Shown here: positions 1-6,957 of the stretch, in pieces
Position numbering within the stretch: the stretch's first letter is position 1
How the letters are laid out: each line of letters opens with the position of its first letter
Assembly: GCA_003252195.1 (NCBI GenBank)
Contig: QKFK01000143.1
Span: forward strand, 1 to 12,197
Reading direction: 5' to 3'
Length of the DNA stretch: 12,197 bases
From: Rhodospirillales bacterium
Lineage (GTDB): Bacteria; Pseudomonadota; Alphaproteobacteria; QKFK01; SZUA-500
Notes under the pieces: generated by a model
What the model was told of the DNA's origin: nothing
The model's input: the letters and a program-made list of their open reading frames with translations, nothing else
The model's database searches: none
Made by a program: the position numbers and the translations under genes

Positions 1-327
1 TCACAGAGGCGATTATAAGGTTAACATATATGTTGATTATTGTGTTTAGTGTTAGCAATATTGGCACAATGATTACATGCATATTTTGCTCCTTCAATCT
101 ATTTTTAAGCAAACATCTCTTTAAGCTAGAAAATAGTGTCTAACTACGCCTTTTGCAATATTTATTGTGTTAACGCCTTTTTATATTAGGTGATTGTTGC
201 TTGTTTCTGGTTTTGTCATAAACCACATTTTTATCAAGTTTAAAGTAAGTTAGAAAAATGTTTCATATGTTTTTGCTCGTGCATTATGCGCACAACTTGT
301 AACAACATAGCAAGAAAAGCTAGCTTG
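1..327. other. AT-rich gene-free edge region
   Basis: No convincing gene is visible here. A perfect 12-bp palindrome, AACATATATGTT, lies at 23–34. A 37-codon rightward reading frame (30–143) would encode a hydrophobic peptide and has AAGG about 9 bases upstream, but nothing else supports it. Just beyond the stop codon of the leftward gene ending at 328 there is a weak hairpin (CAAG/CTTG arms around 311–327) without a clear U-tract, so it is at best a poor terminator. The 9-mer TTGTAACAA occurs at 297–305 and again at 352–360 inside the neighbouring gene. No tRNA or other structured RNA was recognised. Confidence 0.5.
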
Positions 328-1041
328 TTATCGTTGAGACTGAGAGCGCTGTTGTAACAATGCTTGAGCTTTTTGTGCATCAAACGCTTGAGTTTTTCGC
401 GGTTTAATAGTTGTGCCTCTGCCTGTGAGCTCTGCTAGGTTACGAGGCTTATCTTTAGGAGGTTGTTCTTTTTCTGGAGTTTTGTTTTTGCCTTGGCTTA
501 GCATCATAGCAAGGAACATTGTATCCTCTGCCATCTCAAGTTTTTTGCCATTTGGGGCTAGGTTGAGTAAGCGCATGGCTTTCGCAGGATTCTTGCCTTC
601 TTTCATTCCGTCAACAATTTTGGCGGCGATATCACCACGTTTTTTTGCTTTTTCTTTTTCTTCTGGTGTCTGTTCTTTATCCGCCTTAGCATGATCTTTG
701 CCCACTTCTTGTACGACAGATTTTAATTGCTTAAGGCGTAAATATTTGCGGCGCAAGTCTTCAGCTCTGGCTTGAGCTGCGGGGTTGTTAGATCTTTGCA
801 GTGCAGAAATGTTGTTTCCAAGCTCTGTTAAGCGGTTTGATAGGTCACCCATAAACTCTTTATATTCAGCTAAATCTTGGTTGGTAACATCGCCATCAGT
901 CAAGTGAGAAATTATTTCTGATCCGGCTTCGGCTTCTTCGTAATATTCTGCTCTACCGCCTTCGGCTCTTTCGTCATCATTAACGCGTTGCAACATATAA
1001 TCGTCACTATAATCATTAGTTTTTTTGTTATCTGTCTTCAT
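328..1041 (-). CDS. Charged coiled-coil-like protein of unknown function, last gene of the leftward operon
   Basis: This 237-residue protein is not recognised. It has no signal peptide or membrane segment, so it is probably cytoplasmic. Residues 1–45 are acidic and rich in D, E and N. Residues about 55–115 look like an amphipathic, heptad-like helix (LSNRLTELGNNISALQ, then LRRKYLRLKQLKSVV). Residues 118–135 are a Lys/Glu-rich linker, 136–183 a second predicted helical segment, and 185–237 a Pro/Lys/Gln-rich, probably disordered tail ending in Gln/Ser/Arg. The ATG at 1041 is preceded by a good AGAGG ribosome binding site at the usual distance, only 11 bases after the stop of the TerB-like gene, so the two are almost certainly co-transcribed. 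The composition suggests a scaffold or adaptor, but that is inference; no catalytic motif is seen. Confidence 0.8.
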   Translation of the reverse strand: MKTDNKKTNDYSDDYMLQRVNDDERAEGGRAEYYEEAEAGSEIISHLTDGDVTNQDLAEYKEFMGDLSNRLTELGNNISALQRSNNPAAQARAEDLRRKYLRLKQLKSVVQEVGKDHAKADKEQTPEEKEKAKKRGDIAAKIVDGMKEGKNPAKAMRLLNLAPNGKKLEMAEDTMFLAMMLSQGKNKTPEKEQPPKDKPRNLAELTGRGTTIKPRKTQAFDAQKAQALLQQRSQSQR

Positions 1042-1052
1042 GTTGCACCTCT

Positions 1053-1450
1053 TTACTCTTCAAGATTATTTTCTAATTCATCAATAACCCATTCGCTTAT
1101 TTTTTGAATTTCTTCTAACGAAATATCCATTGTTAACCCAATTTGAGATATGGCAATAATCTCATCATCAGATAAATCACCATCAGAATGAGCAATAAAA
1201 AACATTTCCTTTATTAGATGGTGAGCTACTCCAGTAGATGAAATATTTTTAACCTCATCTATAATTTGCTCTAATGTTTTTGCATTCTTATTTTCTTATT
1301 AGTTGGAGCAGGAGTGTTAATTGCAAGAGACAGGCCTTCTATAAATAAAAACTCGTCATCATCAAAAGACCCGTCGCATGAGGCTAAATGGCATAAAACG
1401 TCAATGAAAATGGTTTTATCGGATTGTGTTAAAATAGAGCTGTAATCCAT
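1053..1450 (-). pseudogene. TerB-like helical protein gene interrupted by a -1 frameshift
   Basis: Translation from the ATG at 1450 (AAGG upstream) gives 59 residues and then a TAG at 1271–1273. The frame -1 relative to it then stays open to a TAA at 1053. The two halves belong together. The first contains FIDVLCHLASCDGSFDDDEF; the second contains MFFIAHSDGDLSDDE followed by IQKISEWV. Both show the helix / A-x-x-DG-x-(L/F)-x-x-x-E pattern of TerB-like (tellurite-resistance TerB-type) domains. One extra base in the run of four T (plus strand, 1291–1294; AAAA in the mRNA) would restore a continuous 132-residue protein, reading NKKNKNAKTLEQ across the joint. The gap to the peptidase gene is 14 bases and to the next gene 11, so it sits mid-operon. 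It may be a recent pseudogene, a phase-variable tract or a sequencing error. The TerB likeness rests on motif pattern only, and these domains occur in many contexts besides tellurite resistance. Confidence 0.72.
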
Positions 1451-1464
1451 GGAGTAACCTTTCT

Positions 1465-2511
1465 TTATCGTGAAAAGTAGTTTCTCATACTTATAATACC
1501 AGATTTATTGTTTTTAGATGCGAAACTTTTGTTAAAGTTGTGATTGTTAATATTGTCTCTCGCAGAAGGAGCGACAATAGCACGAGAAGCAGGGTATTCT
1601 CTGGTGTCTTTGTTTCTAACAGGAATATCTTTAAGGCTAAAGTCTTCTTCAAGGCCATATAAAGATTTTCTACCTGAAAACCACGCATTGAAAAATGCTT
1701 TTGTTTCGGCGGCAACATCAACATATTTGTCATTATTAAGTGCAGAAGGGTTTTTGCTAAAATACATTTTGCCATCGTGAGATGTGCATATTTTTGAAAC
1801 TATTTCTGCGGGGTTTATGTTGTTGTCAAAGTCATGGCAATCTTCTTGCTCGTTTTCGGTTATGTTTGTTAGCTCTTTAACATAATAAGATTTCTCGTAA
1901 GAAAATTTATAGGCATCATTATCAAACCATGCGTCAAAAGCAGCTTCTAGAGCTTTGCCGTTATGAAGATTTTCAGGTTTATTAGAAATGGATTCTTCAA
2001 ATGCATATGCTATTTCAGGTGAATCTTTTGCCATTTTTTCATATATTGAATTGTCGCCACGTTCTTTCATGTCATATGCATACATCATTGCTTTGGCATC
2101 GGCGTCAGCTTCCAGAATTCTGGTAACCATTATTTCGCTTTTTAAATTATTATGCCCAAATGCGTTTGGTGTGTATTTACTATATTGTTCAGCGTGTGCT
2201 GCTTCATGAACTAGCGTAAAAGCTAATCTTTCATCATCAAAGTTAGCACCAAGATAAACAGTTTTTTTGTCGTGATCGCATAAACCTTGTAATTTTTCTG
2301 CGCTAGTGAGAACAAGGGTATAATCGTGCTTTTTAAGCATCGCGATGGCATGTTGTCCATATGGCTTGCTTTTCATAACAAGTTTTACCGCGCGAGCTAA
2401 TTTACTTTTCTCGCGATCTGTACCTTCTATTTTTAAAGGGCATTTAAAGCTTGGTTTATCGCAAGGTTGGTTTTGGTTGTTGTAATGTTCAATTAAAGAA
2501 CGTTGTGTCAT
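1465..2511 (-). CDS. Putative zinc metallopeptidase (HExxH / ExxxD), cytoplasmic
   Basis: This 348-residue protein carries a zinc-peptidase signature: H102-E103-A-A-H106 inside FTLVHEAAHAEQ, then E134-A-D-A-D138, an ExxxD third-ligand motif about 28 residues later, as in gluzincin-type enzymes. The family is not certain; it recalls the DUF6782-type putative metallopeptidases, and that assignment is from memory. There is no signal peptide or membrane segment, so it probably acts in the cytoplasm or is delivered by a non-Sec route. The stretch before the active site (YLGANFDDERLAFTLVHE) matches the strand-then-helix layout of small metalloprotease cores. The C-terminal half holds two short similar segments, KALEAAFDAWFDND (187–199) and ETKAFFNAWFSGRK (269–282), probably a repeated helical motif. 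Residues 290–348 look disordered and are rich in Asn and Ser. The ATG at 2511 follows AAAGGG, 13 bases after the upstream gene. The substrate is unknown. Confidence 0.85.
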   Translation of the reverse strand: MTQRSLIEHYNNQNQPCDKPSFKCPLKIEGTDREKSKLARAVKLVMKSKPYGQHAIAMLKKHDYTLVLTSAEKLQGLCDHDKKTVYLGANFDDERLAFTLVHEAAHAEQYSKYTPNAFGHNNLKSEIMVTRILEADADAKAMMYAYDMKERGDNSIYEKMAKDSPEIAYAFEESISNKPENLHNGKALEAAFDAWFDNDAYKFSYEKSYYVKELTNITENEQEDCHDFDNNINPAEIVSKICTSHDGKMYFSKNPSALNNDKYVDVAAETKAFFNAWFSGRKSLYGLEEDFSLKDIPVRNKDTREYPASRAIVAPSARDNINNHNFNKSFASKNNKSGIISMRNYFSR

Positions 2512-2524
2512 CTTCTTTGTCCCT

Positions 2525-3148
2525 TTATATCATCATATGTTTGTTAATGGGGACAGAAGACATAGTCGGTTCTTCGTTTTGTAAGAAAACTTCACCATTT
2601 TTGTTAATGCTGGCAGACAAACTAAATAAATCATTGGCATATAAAATAGTAGCGTAAGCGGCAAAACCTTCTTCGTTTTCTTCAATATAAGGAGGGGTTA
2701 TCTTTTCACTTAAATTGCACAAATCTTCTTTGGTGGCTTTACTGCTAAGAGTTATGTCTCTCCAATCTTTAATTATCTTAAAGCTACCTTCATTTGCAGA
2801 TAACGACTCTATATATAAGAAAAAATAATCTAAAACTGTTTCATCGTTTATCTCAGGAGGGTTGAACTTGTTGATTTCATCAAAAATTTCTTTGTTGCCA
2901 TTGATTAAGAACATTTTTTCATCATTGGCTATAAAATAGAGCGGTTGATGCTGGCGAGCTAAGGTTTTCTCTACCTTTAACAATAAGAGCTGGCTATAAA
3001 AAGAGATGTCAGCGACTTTAATTTGGCAGTTTTCAATGTTTAGATTATAAGTTGGGGCAGAATCGTTTATTCGAGACACTAAAAGCTCGTATCCATCCTC
3101 TTTTTCGATTGTTTCCCATCTAGTATCTATCATTCTTAAGGTGCTCAC
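2525..3148 (-). CDS. Hypothetical protein, first gene of the leftward operon
   Basis: This protein of up to 207 residues is not recognised. The longest frame begins at a GTG (3148); the ATG at 3133, five codons in, is equally possible because neither has a clear ribosome binding site. It appears soluble, with no signal peptide or membrane segment. The segment ADISFYSQLLLLKVEK (46–61) resembles a buried helix, followed by the strand-like pieces LYFIANDEKMFLIN (70–83). A second helical part spans about 88–127, and the C-terminal part has the strand-like pattern FAAYATILYANDLFSLSASI (162–181). The mixed alpha/beta profile has no catalytic signature. It lies 13 bases upstream of the putative peptidase gene, so a joint role (substrate, inhibitor or chaperone of the peptidase) is possible but only inferred from position. 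Base composition matches its neighbours. Confidence 0.75.
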   Translation of the reverse strand: MSTLRMIDTRWETIEKEDGYELLVSRINDSAPTYNLNIENCQIKVADISFYSQLLLLKVEKTLARQHQPLYFIANDEKMFLINGNKEIFDEINKFNPPEINDETVLDYFFLYIESLSANEGSFKIIKDWRDITLSSKATKEDLCNLSEKITPPYIEENEEGFAAYATILYANDLFSLSASINKNGEVFLQNEEPTMSSVPINKHMMI

Positions 3149-3183
3149 TGTTGTTTTTGTCTATTTTTATATAAATGTGAAGC

Positions 3184-3239
3184 TGTTGATTTTACTTGAT
3201 TATGTAATATGCTTGCATTATTTATTGTGTAAATCAACA
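3184..3239. repeat. Inverted repeat in the divergent promoter region
   Basis: TGTTGATTTTAC (3184–3195) and GTAAATCAACA (3229–3239) are inverted copies that differ by one extra T, separated by 33 bases. They flank the likely leftward promoter elements. Possible roles are a paired operator for a regulator shared by the two divergent units, or chance in an AT-rich region. Confidence 0.45.
3204..3233 (-). promoter_or_regulatory. Candidate promoter of the leftward operon
   Basis: Read leftward, TTTACA (3228–3233) is a 5/6 match to the -35 box, followed after 17–18 bases by ATATTA or TATTAC (3204–3210), a weak -10 box. Its position about 55–60 bases upstream of the first gene is sensible. The match is modest, and other AT-rich hexamers nearby (for example TATAAA closer to the gene) could serve instead. 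Confidence 0.35.
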
Positions 3240-3267
3240 AAAAACAAAAAAAATATTACCAGTTTTT

Positions 3268-3296
3268 TTGAAATGTGTTAAGATTTGCGTTAAAAT
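3268..3296 (+). promoter_or_regulatory. Sigma70-type promoter of the Sel1-repeat gene
   Basis: TTGAAA (3268–3273), a 17-base spacer and TAAAAT (3291–3296) are each one mismatch from consensus with ideal spacing. Transcription would start near 3303, giving a leader of about 28 bases before the ATG at 3331. The -35 box contains the in-frame TTG at 3268, which rules that codon out as the translation start. Confidence 0.7.
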
Positions 3297-3330
3297 AAAT
3301 GTTTGGGTGCGATACACAAATAGGGGAAAA

Positions 3331-3912
3331 ATGGCAAAACGTGATAGAATCATATTTACGATTGTGCTTTGGGCATTCGTGCTCACTCCTTTTGTTGCGG
3401 TTTCGGCTATTGCTTCAGACGTTTCTGCAGATAAAACTGCTTCAGTCTGCCCGATGGCTCAACAGCTAGCTGATAAAGGGCGAGGCATGATGGCGCAGGC
3501 GATGTGGGAGAGCTGTGCCGAAATGGAGCAAGATCCTATTTCAAAATATGTTTTAGGAATAAAATATCTTGAAGGTAAAACAGTTGATAAGAATACTTTT
3601 AGAGCCGTTTTTTACTTAAAAGATTCTGCTGAGCTTGATTATTCTCCTGCTCAAACCGCGTTAGCAGTTCTTTATTGGAAGGGCATTGGTGTAAGCAGAA
3701 GTTTAACTAGTGCTTACTCATGGTTTTTAATTGCATCTTATGGTGACGATAAAGATGCTGATAAGTACATTAAAAGAATCACCAAAGAATTAACCGATAA
3801 CCAGAAAAAGATCGGTGAAAAATATGCTGCAGCATGGATTAATAAAGCTAATACGCTAAGAAGTGAGGGTAAACTTCCTCCAAAGAATAAAACCCCTGCA
3901 CCTAAAATATAA
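3331..3912 (+). CDS. Exported Sel1-repeat (TPR-like) protein
   Basis: From the ATG at 3331, preceded by AGGGG, the product has 193 residues. The frame stays open upstream to a TTG at 3268, but that codon lies inside the promoter. Residues 1–28 form a Sec signal peptide: MAKRDR, a hydrophobic core and a probable cut after AVSAIA. The mature protein has two Sel1-type repeats, at about 69–103 (YVLGIKYLEGKTVDKNTFRAVFYLKDSAELDY, given here only as position and pattern) and 105–138 (AQTALAVLYWKGIGV, then AYSWFLIASYG). A helical segment follows, and then a Lys/Pro-rich tail (182–193). C40 and C62 in the mature part could form a disulfide. Sel1 repeats usually mediate protein contacts, so a periplasmic adaptor role is likely; the partner is unknown. 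An 88-bp gap separates it from miaB and no terminator is evident, so read-through is possible. Confidence 0.85.
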   Translation: MAKRDRIIFTIVLWAFVLTPFVAVSAIASDVSADKTASVCPMAQQLADKGRGMMAQAMWESCAEMEQDPISKYVLGIKYLEGKTVDKNTFRAVFYLKDSAELDYSPAQTALAVLYWKGIGVSRSLTSAYSWFLIASYGDDKDADKYIKRITKELTDNQKKIGEKYAAAWINKANTLRSEGKLPPKNKTPAPKI

Positions 3913-3992
3913 TATTGCTTTTATTCCCGTTAGGTTTTAATTTTACAACACCGCAATTGACCGCAAACTAAGCAATATAAATAAGAACGGGA
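3912..3992 (+). repeat. Two interleaved inverted repeats in the miaB leader
   Basis: ATATTGCTT (3912–3920) is complementary to AAGCAATAT (3970–3978). TCCCGTT (3925–3931) is complementary to AACGGGA (3986–3992). The order a-b-a'-b' allows either a pseudoknot or two mutually influencing hairpins in the RNA. The last arm covers the only SD-like bases (GGGA, 8 bases before the TTG start of miaB). There is no U-tract, so this is not a classical terminator. Confidence 0.45.
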
Positions 3993-4000
3993 TAGAAATT

Positions 4001-5365
4001 TTGTCAGTTAAAAAAATCTTTATAAAAACTTTCGGATGTCAGATGAATGTTTATGATTCCGAAAAGATGCTAGATATCATGAAAAATTTGGGTTACCAAA
4101 CAGCAGAAACACCAGAAGAAGCAGATATGGTGTTGCTTAATACTTGTCATATTAGGGAAAAAGCTGCGGAAAAAGTTTTCTCTGATTTGGGTAGATTAAA
4201 ATCTCTTAAACAAACAAGAGAAGCTGAAGGTAAAGACTTTATTCTAGCGGTTACGGGTTGTGTGGTTCAGGCAGAAGATAATGAAATATTGCGCAGAGCT
4301 CCTTATGTTGATATTGCATTAGGCCCTCAAGCTTATCATAAGCTCCCTGAAATGGTGGCAAAAATAATCAGAAAAAAAGAGCTAAATGCAAAAGATAAAA
4401 ACAACAATAAAAAGAATATCGGGGTTATAAATACTGACTTTCCCACAGATAGTAAATTTGATTTTCTTCCTGCTCCAATGGATAAAAAATCTAATGCATT
4501 TTTGGCAATTCAAGAAGGCTGTGATAAATTCTGCGCTTATTGTGTTGTTCCCTATACTAGGGGTATTGAATATTCTCGCCCAGTTGAAGATGTGTTAAAA
4601 GAAGCTCGTTTGCTGGTTGAAAAAGGTGCTATAGAAATTAATCTTTTAGGGCAAAATGTTAATGCATATCATGGTGAAGATGATAGCGGTAAAGAACGCT
4701 CTTTGGGATATCTGATTCGCAAAATAGCAGAGATAGATGAGATAAAAAGAATTCGTTACACAACATCATATCCATCTGAAATGGATGAAGAGATTATTGA
4801 AGCGCACCGTGATATTGAAAAAATTATGCCTTATCTGCATCTGCCAATTCAAGCTGGCTCAGATAATGTGTTAAAAGCGATGAACCGCCGTTATAGTGTA
4901 AAGCAATATATGGAGTTGGTTGAAAAATTGCGTAAGGCGCGTCCAGATATAGGCTTTGCCTCAGATTTTATTGTTGGCTTCCCAGGCGAGAGTGATGAAG
5001 ATTTTAAAGAAACACTAAAAGTAGTTAATGATGTTGATTATATTCAGGCTTATTCTTTTAAGTACTCTCCGCGCCCAGGAACACCAGCCGCTTCTCTTAA
5101 AAATCAAGTGGATGAAAAAATAAAAATTGAAAGATTGGATATATTGCAAGAATTGCTTAACCAAAAGCAGTTACAATTTAATCAAAGCTTTGTCGGTAAG
5201 AAGGTTCCTGTGCTTTTAGATTCTAAGGGTTCTCAGGGGCAACTAATCGGCAGAACCCCTTATATGCAGAATGTGCATGTTAAGGCAGAAGATAAGTATT
5301 TGGATAAAATAACCGATGTGGAAATTGTTAAGGCTAGTCCTAACGCCCTTTCGGGTAAAATTTAG
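4001..5365 (+). CDS. miaB: MiaB, tRNA-2-methylthio-N6-dimethylallyladenosine synthase
   Basis: MiaB is a radical-SAM methylthiotransferase that converts i6A37 to ms2i6A37 in tRNAs reading UNN codons. The protein has 454 residues, the usual size. The N-terminal MTTase domain has the cluster cysteines C13 (KTFGCQMNVYDS), C49 (LLNTCHIRE) and C87 (AVTGCVVQ). The radical-SAM CxxxCxxC is C174/C178/C181 (GCDKFCAYCVVPYTRG). The LGQNVNAY stretch (216–223) and YSPRPGTPAA (355–364) are characteristic of MiaB rather than RimO or MtaB, and a C-terminal TRAM domain covers about 393–448. The start is a TTG; the conserved KKIFIKTFGCQMN begins three codons later, so there is little room for another start. It uses the SAM produced by MetK and leads the operon with phoH, ybeY, corC and lnt, a common proteobacterial order. 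Confidence 0.97.
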   Translation: MSVKKIFIKTFGCQMNVYDSEKMLDIMKNLGYQTAETPEEADMVLLNTCHIREKAAEKVFSDLGRLKSLKQTREAEGKDFILAVTGCVVQAEDNEILRRAPYVDIALGPQAYHKLPEMVAKIIRKKELNAKDKNNNKKNIGVINTDFPTDSKFDFLPAPMDKKSNAFLAIQEGCDKFCAYCVVPYTRGIEYSRPVEDVLKEARLLVEKGAIEINLLGQNVNAYHGEDDSGKERSLGYLIRKIAEIDEIKRIRYTTSYPSEMDEEIIEAHRDIEKIMPYLHLPIQAGSDNVLKAMNRRYSVKQYMELVEKLRKARPDIGFASDFIVGFPGESDEDFKETLKVVNDVDYIQAYSFKYSPRPGTPAASLKNQVDEKIKIERLDILQELLNQKQLQFNQSFVGKKVPVLLDSKGSQGQLIGRTPYMQNVHVKAEDKYLDKITDVEIVKASPNALSGKI

Positions 5366-5378
5366 AGAATGTATAAAT

Positions 5379-5392
5379 AGGAGATATGCTTG
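5379..5392 (+). promoter_or_regulatory. Ribosome binding site that selects the TTG start of the phoH-like gene
   Basis: AGGAG (5379–5383) sits 6 bases before TTG (5390). A closer ATG at 5386 is in another frame and ends after five codons (MLVKR), so the TTG is the start of the real gene. The short ATG frame could compete for initiation. Confidence 0.7.
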
Positions 5393-6400
5393 TCAAAAGA
5401 TAGCGAAATTACAAGAGAGTTTGACGATAATAGTCTAATGCAGATTTTAGTCGGGCCTCAAAACGAGAATATACATGCTATAGAGACTTTAACTGGTACA
5501 GTTATTAGGATTATGGGCAATGTGATGACTATTAGTGGGGCGGTTCAAGACACTAATTTAGTCAGTGAAGTTTTAGATGCTCTTTATGTAAAAATCAGCA
5601 AGGGGCAATATGTAGAATTAGCAGACGTTAAGGCAGCAATAAGGATTAGAGATATGAGCGAAGAAAAAGTTGAAGTAAAAGAAAAGAAACCTGAAAAAGA
5701 AATTTTGGGTGATGACGTTGTTATCAAAACTATGAAACGCCACATTCGTCCGCGTACCGCAACTCAAGCAGAATATATTAAGACCATGCAAAATAAAGAG
5801 TTGGTTTTTGGACTAGGCCCTGCGGGTACTGGTAAAACTTATTTGGCAGTTGCAAGAGCTGTATCTTTAATGACAGAGGGAAAGGTTGATAAAATCATTT
5901 TGTCTCGCCCTGCTGTTGAAGCTGGCGAGCACTTAGGGTTCCTTCCTGGTGATATGAAAGAAAAAATCGATCCATATTTGCGCCCTTTGTATGATGCTCT
6001 TTATGAGATGATGCCTTCTGAAATAGTTAATAAGAAAATAGCTTCTGGTGAGATTGAAATTGCTCCTCTTGCTTTTATGAGAGGTAGAACTTTATCAAAC
6101 GCTGCTATTATTCTTGATGAAGCTCAAAACACTACATCAATGCAAATGAAAATGTTTTTAACCCGTTTGGGTGAAAATTCTCGTATGGTTATCAATGGTG
6201 ATATGAGCCAAACAGACTTGCCATCAGGTATGATTTCTGGCTTGGCAGATGCAATTGATGTTGTTAAAAAAATTAAAGGCGTTGGCGTAGTTAAATTTAA
6301 CGACACTGATGTTGTAAGACATGGTTTGGTTGCTGAAATTGTTAAGGCTTATGATACCAAGAACCGTATTTTACGTGGTGATAGTTTGGACGGGCAATAA
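5390..6400 (+). CDS. ybeZ: PhoH-family ATPase (YbeZ/PhoL type)
   Basis: This 336-residue cytoplasmic P-loop NTPase belongs to the PhoH-like family that travels with ybeY. Residues about 15–90 form a small KH-like nucleic-acid-binding N-terminal domain (GPQNENIHAIETLTG). The ATPase core follows, with Walker A GPAGTGKT (143–150), the family stretch SRPAVEAGEHLGFLPGDMKEKIDPYLRP (172–199; key pieces AGE and LPGD), and Walker B AIILDEAQN (239–247). The conserved NGDMSQTDLP (269–278) and the C-terminal VVRHGLVAEIVKAYD are also present. Family members are ATPases thought to act in RNA metabolism or ribosome assembly together with YbeY. The exact role is not settled. It is separated from miaB by 24 bp and from ybeY by 3 bp, so translational coupling is likely. 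The TTG start is chosen by the AGGAG at 5379. Confidence 0.95.
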   Translation: MSKDSEITREFDDNSLMQILVGPQNENIHAIETLTGTVIRIMGNVMTISGAVQDTNLVSEVLDALYVKISKGQYVELADVKAAIRIRDMSEEKVEVKEKKPEKEILGDDVVIKTMKRHIRPRTATQAEYIKTMQNKELVFGLGPAGTGKTYLAVARAVSLMTEGKVDKIILSRPAVEAGEHLGFLPGDMKEKIDPYLRPLYDALYEMMPSEIVNKKIASGEIEIAPLAFMRGRTLSNAAIILDEAQNTTSMQMKMFLTRLGENSRMVINGDMSQTDLPSGMISGLADAIDVVKKIKGVGVVKFNDTDVVRHGLVAEIVKAYDTKNRILRGDSLDGQ

Positions 6401-6403
6401 ATT

Positions 6404-6931
6404 ATGAATATCAATATTGCCGTGTCTTTAGATTCAGATTTGTGGATTAGAGAAACTAGCGACTTGCAAGGATTGTGTGATAGGGCAGCTAATATGGCTG
6501 CCTATTACGCTGTTAATGATAGTAAATGCGAGTTAAAAGAACTTAATAATAAAGATATTGAGATTAGTGTTGTTTATAGCGATGATAATTCAGTTCAGGA
6601 GTTGAATAAAAATTATCGTGGTAAAGATAAACCAACTAATGTATTATCATTCGCGACTATTGACGGGATAGATGATATTCAAGAATTGTTTGAAGAAGAG
6701 CCTATAATGCTAGGCGATGTGATACTTGCTTTTGAGACTACAAAAAAAGAAAGTACCGAGCAAAACAAAAAATTTGAGGATCATGCTACCCATTTATTAG
6801 TTCATGGCGTTCTTCATTTGATGGGATTTGATCATATTGAAGATATTGAAGCCGATTATATGGAAGCCCTGGAGACAAAGATTTTAGCTGAATTGGGCAT
6901 AGAAAATCCGTATAATGATAAAGATGAATAA
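6404..6931 (+). CDS. ybeY: YbeY, single-strand endoribonuclease / rRNA maturation factor
   Basis: YbeY is a zinc-dependent endoribonuclease involved in 16S rRNA 3'-end maturation and ribosome quality control. The 175-residue protein ends with the diagnostic H134-G-V-L-H138-L-M-G-F-D-H144 motif, whose three histidines bind the metal. The conserved basic stretch NYRGKDKPTNVLSF (70–83, containing R72) is present, as is MLGDVILAFETT (102–113), a standard part of the fold. The length is slightly above the E. coli protein (about 155), accounted for by a longer N-terminus and an acidic C-terminal tail. The ATG lies 3 bp after the phoH-like stop without a clear SD, consistent with coupled translation. 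The acidic loop DGIDDIQELFEEEP (87–100) sits in a region that varies among homologues. Confidence 0.96.
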   Translation: MNINIAVSLDSDLWIRETSDLQGLCDRAANMAAYYAVNDSKCELKELNNKDIEISVVYSDDNSVQELNKNYRGKDKPTNVLSFATIDGIDDIQELFEEEPIMLGDVILAFETTKKESTEQNKKFEDHATHLLVHGVLHLMGFDHIEDIEADYMEALETKILAELGIENPYNDKDE

Positions 6932-6957
6932 ATGTTTGAAGGATTTTAACATTAAAA

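Noticed and set aside
30..143. 37-codon hydrophobic reading frame in the left edge region
   Set aside because: It has an AAGG upstream, but the size is expected by chance in AT-rich DNA and there is no family likeness or neighbouring context.
311..327. Hairpin with CAAG/CTTG arms after the leftward operon, including the palindrome AAGCTAGCTT
   Set aside because: The stem is short, includes a wobble or a large loop, and lacks a U-tract, so I do not call it a terminator.
297..360. Repeated 9-mer TTGTAACAA (297–305 and 352–360)
   Set aside because: There are only two short copies, one within a coding region, and no wider pattern, so it fits chance in AT-rich sequence.
1053..1450. Tellurite resistance function from the TerB-like match
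   Set aside because: No terA, terC, terD, terE or terZ neighbours are present, and TerB-like folds occur in many unrelated proteins; the likeness is only at motif level.
3957..3981. TTGACC and TATAAA as a promoter directly before miaB
   Set aside because: The hexamers are only 13 bases apart, too close for a sigma70 promoter, and shifting either box gives poor matches.
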